DNA from: Seohaeicola_A nanhaiensis
GTDB taxonomy: Bacteria; Pseudomonadota; Alphaproteobacteria; Rhodobacterales; Rhodobacteraceae
DNA length: 64,000 nucleotides
NCBI RefSeq assembly: GCF_042654245.1
Contig: NZ_JBHSGI010000005.1
Coordinates: 1-64,000, forward strand
Direction: 5' to 3'
Shown here: in pieces, positions 58,395 to 64,000 of the stretch
Numbering within the stretch: the first letter of the stretch is position 1
Layout: each line of letters begins with the position of its first letter
Notes under the pieces: model-generated
The model's database searches: none
Seen by the model: only the letters and a program-made list of their open reading frames with translations
What the model was told of the DNA's origin: nothing
Translations under genes and position numbers: made by a program

Positions 58395-59456
58395 TCAGGC
58401 CCGGCGACGCCGTCCACCGGCGCGTCCGCCCCGGCCACGGCCCTCTTCGCCTTCTTTGGCGGGCGCCTTGTTGAAGCGGATCCATTCCGCCCCGTGTGCA
58501 TCGTTGTTGGTCAGGAAGTTGGCGGCGCGGATCGCCTCCATCTCCTTGCCGGCACGCGGCAGGGTCGAACCAAGACCGAAGACGGTCACGAAGGTCTCGT
58601 CGTCCAATTCCGGCGGCAGCATGATGCCCAGCGCCTCGATCTCGGCCTTCTTCTCGGCGATCGCCTTCTGCGTCACCGGCAGCGCCACCGGATTCATGAT
58701 CGCGCTCGTCATGCCGGCGCCCATCGCCATCGGCAGGAAGGCATTGTTGATACCATGCCGGTTTGGCAACCCGAACGAGATGTTGGACGCGCCGCAGGTG
58801 GTGTTCACCCCCAGCTCTTCCCGCAGACGCCGCACCAGGGCAAAGACCTGCAGACCGGCGGTGCCCATCGCGCCGATCGGCATCACCAGCGGATCGACCA
58901 CGATGTCATGCGCCGGAATGCCGAAATCGGCCGCCCGCTCCACGATCTTCTTGGCCACGGCGAAACGCACGTCAGGATCTTCGCTGATGCCGGTGTCGTC
59001 ATTGCTGATCGCCACCACCGGCACATTGTATTTCTTCACCAGCGGCAGGATCAGCTCCAGCCGCTCTTCCTCGCCCGTCACCGAGTTCAGAAGCGGCCGG
59101 CCCTCGCAGACGCCAAGCCCCGCCTCCAGCGCACCGGGTACCGAACTGTCGATGCACAGCGGCACATCGACCAGCCCCTGCACCAGCTTCAGCATCTCCA
59201 CCATCAGCGGCGGTTCGGTCTCGTTCGGGTTGGGGTTCGAGTTGTAGACGACGCCCGCATTCACATCGAGCATGGTGGCCCCCGCCGCAACCTGCGCCAG
59301 CGCGTCCTTCTCGACGGTCGAGAAGTCGCCCGCCTCAAGCTCGGCGGCCAGCTTCTTGCGGCCCGTGGGGTTGATCCGCTCGCCAATCACGCAGAACGGC
59401 TGGTCGAAGCCAATGATTGCGGTCTTGGTCTTGGATTCGACGATCGTGCGGGTCAT
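58395..59456 (-). CDS. Methyltetrahydrofolate:corrinoid/pterin-binding methyltransferase
   Basis: 353 residues from the ATG at 59456. FCVIGERINPTGRKKL is the pterin-binding start, ATMLDVNAGV and DVPLCIDSSVPGALEAGL follow, and NTTCGASNISFGLPNRHGIN is the dihydropteroate-synthase-like loop. It probably moves a methyl group between THF and a corrinoid protein. The last 20 residues are Arg/Gly-rich, unusual for this family. The MTHFR-like gene ends 10 bp upstream. Confidence 0.9.
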   Translation of the reverse strand: MTRTIVESKTKTAIIGFDQPFCVIGERINPTGRKKLAAELEAGDFSTVEKDALAQVAAGATMLDVNAGVVYNSNPNPNETEPPLMVEMLKLVQGLVDVPLCIDSSVPGALEAGLGVCEGRPLLNSVTGEEERLELILPLVKKYNVPVVAISNDDTGISEDPDVRFAVAKKIVERAADFGIPAHDIVVDPLVMPIGAMGTAGLQVFALVRRLREELGVNTTCGASNISFGLPNRHGINNAFLPMAMGAGMTSAIMNPVALPVTQKAIAEKKAEIEALGIMLPPELDDETFVTVFGLGSTLPRAGKEMEAIRAANFLTNNDAHGAEWIRFNKAPAKEGEEGRGRGGRAGGRRRRA

Positions 59457-59466
59457 GGCCGTCCTT

Positions 59467-60396
59467 TCAGGATGGGTTCGCGGGCTGCGCAGCGGCGCCG
59501 CCGTTTTCGGTGGCCCAGGCAGCATTGGTCTTGATGCCACCGAGCGGGAAGAAGTGGACATTCGTGATATTGAAGTCCGGATGCGCAGCCTTGTGCGCCG
59601 CAAGCTCCGCAATAACCTCGGTGGGCTCGTAGGGCAACAGCAGCTTGGTCACGTCCATCGCCCGCTTCTGCAGAACCTTCAGCGACGGGCCGACACCGCA
59701 GGCGATGGCGAACTTGATCAGCGTCTGCAATTTGGCCGGCCCCGCGATGCCAATGTGGATCGGCAACTGGATGCCCGCGTCCCTGAGGTCGTTCGCCCAC
59801 TGGATGATCGGCTTGGCTTCGAAACAGAACTGCGTGGCGATGGCCATTTCGGCATCGGTCGTCTCGCTGAACTTCTGCTTCCAGGCCAGCGCCTGGCTGA
59901 CGTTCTTCATGCCGCCATCGGGGTCGATGTCGCGGTTGCCCTCCGGGTGCCCGGCGACATGCAGCCGCTTGAACCCGGCCTTGTCGAACAAACCGGTCTC
60001 CATCAGCGCGATCGAGCTGTCGAATTCCCCCACCGGCTGGGGCGCGCCACCGGCCAGCAGCAGGCCCTGCTCGACCCCCGCCTCGCCCTGATAGCGCGCG
60101 ATCCAGTCGGCCAGCGTCGCCCGGTCCTTGATGATGCGCGCCGGAAAATGCGGCATCACCGGATAGCCCTCGGCGGCCAGCCGCTTGGCGGTGGCGACCA
60201 TGTCCTCGATCGGAGTGCCGTCGATATGCGCGATGTAGACACGGGTACCTTCCGGCAGCAGCGCCCGGAAATCGTCGATCTTCTCGGCGGTGCGCGGCAT
60301 CACCTCGATGGAATAGCCTTCCAGGAAGGCCTCGACCGCACCATTGGCCGTGCGTTCGGCTGGGGTTTCGCGGCGCCTGAAGTTCAACAAAGCCAT
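59467..60396 (-). CDS. Methylenetetrahydrofolate reductase-family protein
   Basis: 309 residues from the ATG at 60396. GYSIEVMPRTAEK begins the barrel (EVxPp-like), VYIAHIDGTPIEDM and the later AGHPEGNRDIDP, MAIATQFCFEAKPIIQW and IPIHIGIAGP segments match MTHFR. It lies between the virulence-factor-type gene and the corrinoid methyltransferase gene and probably feeds C1 units from methyl-THF into the central pool. Confidence 0.9.
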   Translation of the reverse strand: MALLNFRRRETPAERTANGAVEAFLEGYSIEVMPRTAEKIDDFRALLPEGTRVYIAHIDGTPIEDMVATAKRLAAEGYPVMPHFPARIIKDRATLADWIARYQGEAGVEQGLLLAGGAPQPVGEFDSSIALMETGLFDKAGFKRLHVAGHPEGNRDIDPDGGMKNVSQALAWKQKFSETTDAEMAIATQFCFEAKPIIQWANDLRDAGIQLPIHIGIAGPAKLQTLIKFAIACGVGPSLKVLQKRAMDVTKLLLPYEPTEVIAELAAHKAAHPDFNITNVHFFPLGGIKTNAAWATENGGAAAQPANPS

Positions 60397-60422
60397 GATG
60401 GCCTCCAAATAGCTCTTCGGGC

Positions 60423-60719
60423 TCATGCCCATCCGTCGTTTTCGATCAGCGTCTTGATGCGCGCGGTGTCGTATTCCGCCTCAAGTCGCGCCGCTTCCGC
60501 CTCGGCCACCGCTTCGGGGTCGCCCTCGATCTCATAGGGCTCGCCCTTGCGCCATTCGGCCAGATAGGCGTCCGAGTCGCGTGCGTTCACCTTCATCGCC
60601 GCCCGGTCGATCGCCTGCTCGAAGCGCTCTGGCAGAGGCCGTTTGGTCCCCCGCCGGCCCTTGCCGACGATGACCTGCGCCGGAATATCGCGCCAGTAAA
60701 CGATGGTGACATCCGGCAT
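60423..60719 (-). CDS. 'Virulence factor' (PF13769-type) C1-cluster protein
   Basis: 98 residues. The short start VTIVYWRDIPAQVIV and the block GTKRPLPERFEQAIDRAAM with DAYLAEWRKGEPYE match the small 'virulence factor' family, which in Rhodobacterales is almost always found beside MTHFR and methyltransferase genes. The name is misleading. Role in the C1 pathway unknown. Confidence 0.8.
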   Translation of the reverse strand: MPDVTIVYWRDIPAQVIVGKGRRGTKRPLPERFEQAIDRAAMKVNARDSDAYLAEWRKGEPYEIEGDPEAVAEAEAARLEAEYDTARIKTLIENDGWA

Positions 60720-60970
60720 GGTCTGATTCCTTTATCTCGTGGCCCTACTTAGGGCAGCTTGGTGTTCCGGCGAATGCCGTTTTCGACACATCCAAACATA
60801 GCTGCGACCTGCGCGCATTGGCCAGACCACGCGAGCTCCGACGACCCCGTCCCAAGGCCGGTTCCGCGAAGTCGTGCACGCGCGCGCCGTGGCGTCGCGG
60901 CAAAGGATCCCTTGCGCCGGAAAGGGTGCCTCCCTATTGTTGAACCAACTCGAAATCGGAGGGCGTATTG

Positions 60971-62086
60971 ATGACGCCCAAGCGTCCCTATGGTGCGGGC
61001 GCTTTTCCGAAAGCGGTCGAAAGCCCCGCGCCTGAACGGCCCGATACCGGCGACCTCTATGCAGCGCTGGATTTGGGCACCAACAGTTGTCGAATGCTGA
61101 TTGCCCGGCCCAGGGGCAATGGGTTTCACGTGGTCGACAGCTTCTCGAAATCCGTGCAGCTGGGCAGCGGACTGGAACACACCGGGCGCCTTTCGCGCTC
61201 GTCGATGGCGCGCACCGTTCAGGCACTGCGCATCTGTCAGCAGAAACTGAAGCGCAACAAAGTCCGGCGCATGCGGCTTGTCACCACCGAGGCCTGCCGC
61301 CGCGCCCGCAACGCGGGCGAGTTCATCCAGATGGTGCGCCGGGAAACCGGCATGTCGCTCGAGGTGATCCAGCCCGAGGAAGAGGCGCGCCTCGCCGTGA
61401 TCTCCTGCGCGCCGCTGGTGTCGCCCCGCACCGATCAGCTGCTGGTCGTCGACATCGGCGGCGGCTCGACCGAGCTGGTCTGGATCGACCTCACTTCGGT
61501 CCCCAATGCGGACCGTCCCCGCGCCATCATGCGCCTGCACGCCGGATTTCACCCGCCCGAAAGCCCGCTTCCGGCGGCGCGCGTGGTAGACTGGATCTCG
61601 GTCCCGCTCGGCGTCGCCACCCTGCGCGACCAGTTCTCCGACGTCGAGGACGACGCCGCCCGGTTCGCGCTGATGAGCTGGCACTTCGAAGAGAACCTTG
61701 CCGAATTTGCGCCCTACAAGGACGATATCGCCCAGCGGGGCGAGTTCCAGATCGTCGGCACCTCGGGCACCGTCACCACTGTCGCGGCCAGCCATCTGGG
61801 GCTCAAGCGCTATGACCGCACCAAGGTCGACGGCCTGCGCATGACCTCGCAGGAAATCGACACTGTGATCCGCCGCTATCTGGCGCTCGGCCCCGCCGGG
61901 CGTCTGAAAGACCCCCGTATCGGCGAGGACCGGCAGGCGCTCATCATGTCCGGCTCGGCGATCCTGCAAGCGCTGCTGCGCTGCTGGCCCACCGACCGGC
62001 TGTCCGTGGCCGACCGCGGCCTGCGCGAAGGCCTGCTCTACGCGCAGATGAGCGCCGATGGGGTGCTCCACGAATCGCCCGACTGA
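60971..62086 (+). CDS. Ppx/GppA phosphatase-family protein
   Basis: 371 residues from the ATG at 60971 (GGAGGG upstream; TTG at 60968 also possible). YAALDLGTNSCRMLIARP is the phosphate-1 motif, VVDIGGGSTELVW phosphate 2 and IVGTSGTVTTVAA the adenosine-side loop of the ASKHA fold. Exopolyphosphatases or pppGpp phosphohydrolases have this layout. It precedes rlmE by 75 bp. Confidence 0.92.
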   Translation: MTPKRPYGAGAFPKAVESPAPERPDTGDLYAALDLGTNSCRMLIARPRGNGFHVVDSFSKSVQLGSGLEHTGRLSRSSMARTVQALRICQQKLKRNKVRRMRLVTTEACRRARNAGEFIQMVRRETGMSLEVIQPEEEARLAVISCAPLVSPRTDQLLVVDIGGGSTELVWIDLTSVPNADRPRAIMRLHAGFHPPESPLPAARVVDWISVPLGVATLRDQFSDVEDDAARFALMSWHFEENLAEFAPYKDDIAQRGEFQIVGTSGTVTTVAASHLGLKRYDRTKVDGLRMTSQEIDTVIRRYLALGPAGRLKDPRIGEDRQALIMSGSAILQALLRCWPTDRLSVADRGLREGLLYAQMSADGVLHESPD

Positions 62087-62161
62087 GGGCCGCCGTCAGC
62101 CGGGCCGCTTGTGTGGGCCGCCCTGCGGGACTATGGCTGAAAGGTCAGGAAAGGAAGACCG

Positions 62162-62863
62162 ATGACCAAGAACACGTCCGGGCGCGGCCAGCGCGATCTC
62201 ACGGTCAAGGTGAAGACCGCGCGCGGGCGCAAGATGTCGTCCACCATGTGGCTGCAACGCCAGCTGAACGATCCCTACGTCCGCCGCGCGCAGTCCGAGG
62301 GCTATCGCGGCCGCGCAGCCTACAAGATCCTCGAACTCGACGACAAATACCGCTTCCTCGTTCCGGGCGCCCGGGTCGTCGACTTGGGCTGCGCGCCGGG
62401 CGGATGGCTGCAGGTCGCGGTCAAGCGGATCAATGCCCTTGGCGAGAAGTCGGGCAAGGCCGTCGGGCGGATCATCGGCATCGACCTGCAAGAGGTCGAA
62501 CCTGTCGCCGGCGCCGAAATCCACCAGCTCGACTTTCTGGAAGACGATGCCGACGAGAAGGTCAAGGAATGGCTCGGCGGTCAGGCCGACGTGGTGATGT
62601 CCGACATGGCCGCCTCGGCCTCGGGCCACAAGCAGACCGATCACATCCGCATCATCGCGCTCTGCGAAGCCGCTGCCTATCTGGCTTTCGATGTGCTGGC
62701 CCCGGGCGGAACCTTTGTCGCCAAGGTGCTCGCCGGCGGCGCCGAGAGCGAGTTGCAGGCGCTGCTCAAGCAGAAATTCACCAAGGTGGCAAACGTCAAG
62801 CCACCGGCATCACGCGCCGACAGTTCTGAAAAATTTGTGGTTGCGACGGGTTTCCGGGGCTGA
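62162..62863 (+). CDS. rlmE: 23S rRNA (uridine2552-2'-O)-methyltransferase
   Basis: 233 residues. GYRGRAAYKILELDDKYRFL holds the catalytic Lys, VVDLGCAPGGWLQVA the SAM motif, and VVMSDMAASASGHKQTDH the catalytic Asp. This is the FtsJ/RlmE family, which methylates U2552 in the A loop late in 50S assembly. Confidence 0.97.
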   Translation: MTKNTSGRGQRDLTVKVKTARGRKMSSTMWLQRQLNDPYVRRAQSEGYRGRAAYKILELDDKYRFLVPGARVVDLGCAPGGWLQVAVKRINALGEKSGKAVGRIIGIDLQEVEPVAGAEIHQLDFLEDDADEKVKEWLGGQADVVMSDMAASASGHKQTDHIRIIALCEAAAYLAFDVLAPGGTFVAKVLAGGAESELQALLKQKFTKVANVKPPASRADSSEKFVVATGFRG

Positions 62864-63061
62864 AACCACCGGCGGCGCAGGCTCGAACACCGGCTCGCCC
62901 CAGGATTTCTGCGCCGCGGCCAGAAACACGGCCGCCTCAACCGCCTCGCGCGCCTCCTGCCCCATCGTACCTCTGCGCCGCTGCGACACCTGCGCGATAT
63001 TCTCGCGCCGCAGCATCTCGAACAACACGCCCCGGCGCTCGGGTGTCGGCACAGTGGTCAT
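62810..63061 (-). CDS. Small hypothetical protein convergent with rlmE
   Basis: 83 residues, basic N-terminal half (RRGVLFEMLRRENIAQVSQRRRG) and a helical middle (AREAVEAAVFLAAAQKSWG). Its 3' end overlaps rlmE by 54 bp on the opposite strand. It sits next to the BrkB-type gene. No family is recognised; it could be a chance frame. Confidence 0.5.
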   Translation of the reverse strand: MTTVPTPERRGVLFEMLRRENIAQVSQRRRGTMGQEAREAVEAAVFLAAAQKSWGEPVFEPAPPVVSAPETRRNHKFFRTVGA

Positions 63062-63169
63062 CGCGTGGAATCCTCGGGCGCAGCGGTTTCAACGCCGTCA
63101 GAGTGGCCACTGATTGTGCCGGGCGGATGGCAACCCGGCGGCGCGCCGGGGGCCTTTTCGCGACGCCGC

Positions 63170-63988
63170 TCAGTCCTCGATCCCGTCCCGCCGCCGCAGC
63201 AACGCGCCGTTGAACTCCGCCCCGAGGATCAGGATCGCGGCGATGAGATAGAGAAAAATCAGCGCCGCCATCGCCCCGGCGAGACCGGCATAGGTCGCGC
63301 TGTAATTGGCGAAATGCGCCATATAGAGCGAAAATCCCCAGACCGCCCCGAACCACAGCCCGATGGTCAGCAGAACGCCCGGCCAGATCTCGGAAAACCG
63401 GTGCCGCATCCCGGGCAGCCAGATATGGCAGGCCGCGACGCCCAGAACCAGCAGCAGCAGAACCACCGACGTCTTCAGCACCCTGTTTTCGATCCAGCTA
63501 CCATAGGGTTCGGGGATCCGCTCGGCGACCAGGTGGAAATAGGCGGGCAGACCCAGCCCGAAGGTCAGGCTGGCCAGCAGCACGGTGCCTCCCACCAGCA
63601 CGAAGGCCAGGCACAGCGCGCGCGTTTTCCAGAACGGGCGCGGATCGATATCCCGATAGGCCCGCGTGATCGCGACTCGCACCGCATCAACGCCGTTGGA
63701 CGCGAAATAAAGCGCCAGCGCCCCGCCCAGGGTCACCAGTTGCACGTTGCCATTCGACAGAACCGAACGCAGTTCCTTCGCGATCGGAGCTGCGATGGCA
63801 TCGGGCCAGAGCGACAGAATCAGCCCCACCATCCGGTCGGCATCCGGATCGTTTGACAGCGCCCCGGCGAGAGCGACCACGAACAGAAAGAAAGGAAACA
63901 GCGCCAGCATCAGCGACATTGCAACGTGGCTCGACAGAATCCAGCCGCTGTTGCGTTCAAACCTGCCGAGAGTGCTCCAGAGCACCAT
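63170..63988 (-). CDS. YihY/BrkB-family membrane protein (start may lie beyond window)
   Basis: 272 residues from the ATG at 63988; the frame stays open to the right edge, so the true start may be outside. About six helices are seen, with SLMLALFPFFLFVVALAGAL near the start, LALYFASNGVDAVRVAITRAY and TWxxxxxGxxxxxYxxxF-type VWGFSLYMAHFANYSATYAGLAG. The family was once called ribonuclease BN, but it is a membrane protein of uncertain function. Confidence 0.88.
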   Translation of the reverse strand: MVLWSTLGRFERNSGWILSSHVAMSLMLALFPFFLFVVALAGALSNDPDADRMVGLILSLWPDAIAAPIAKELRSVLSNGNVQLVTLGGALALYFASNGVDAVRVAITRAYRDIDPRPFWKTRALCLAFVLVGGTVLLASLTFGLGLPAYFHLVAERIPEPYGSWIENRVLKTSVVLLLLVLGVAACHIWLPGMRHRFSEIWPGVLLTIGLWFGAVWGFSLYMAHFANYSATYAGLAGAMAALIFLYLIAAILILGAEFNGALLRRRDGIED

Positions 63989-64000
63989 CGGAAGGTCGGC

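Overview
The window comes from a high-GC alphaproteobacterium, most likely a member of the Rhodobacterales (Roseobacter group). This is inferred from gene content: a DUF4167 RNA-binding-type protein, a 'virulence factor'/MTHFR/corrinoid-methyltransferase C1 cluster, a Fur/Mur-type regulator without the usual CxxC, paired RTX proteins, a MocR regulator next to a DUF1127 gene, and tandem agmatinases. No 16S rRNA gene is present, so the genus cannot be given.

Positions 1-19947 are the integrase-side part of a lambdoid-style prophage that continues past the left edge. It abuts the 3' end of a host tRNA-Arg(CCG) gene (19948-20024), the presumed attachment site. Its control centre is at 9317-10000: a Cro-like gene (minus) and a CI-like gene (plus) face apart over an operator, and a matching operator stands in front of the rightward operon at about 10471. 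The minus-strand operon runs from cro through a CII-like regulator, small regulatory genes, a DNA methyltransferase, a ParB-like protein and a DUF1376-like protein. It then crosses a candidate origin (DnaA box, 10-bp repeats and phased palindromes, 4469-4593) to a NusG-like gene and a strong terminator. Beyond that lie a phage tRNA-Met, a ParB-methyltransferase fusion, two different terminase small subunits and the start of the large terminase. The plus-strand operon (10512-19862) is a long chain of mostly overlapping genes of largely unknown function. It includes DUF2303, a C5 cytosine methyltransferase with a seven-fold repeat domain, Gp37/DUF5131, DUF4031, an excisionase-like gene and the tyrosine integrase.

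From 20143 to 31941 the host chromosome carries a membrane-bound spermidine-synthase-like protein, an acyl-CoA dehydrogenase, a lactonase-like metallo-beta-lactamase and rsmA. A translation-related set follows (DUF4167, prmC, prfA), then an amidinohydrolase/amidohydrolase operon (two agmatinases and an M20 peptidase) and mazG. 32034-46078 holds an AT-richer RTX protein, a sulfotransferase-like gene, a nucleoside hydrolase, a lipoprotein, eno, transporters, a Fur-family gene, a DEAD-box helicase, rpsI-rplM and a MocR/DUF1127 divergent pair with clear operator half-sites.

46079-64000 holds a second RTX protein, a small acyl-CoA/glyoxalase group, trmFO, aroE and gluQ. Next is a five-gene minus-strand catabolic cluster (PLP lyase, M24 peptidase, Asp/Glu racemase-type enzyme, amidase, rhodanese), partly resembling ectoine-utilisation clusters. 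A tetrahydrofolate C1 cluster, a Ppx/GppA phosphatase, rlmE and a BrkB-type membrane protein running to the right edge complete the window. No insertion sequence, CRISPR array or rRNA gene was seen.
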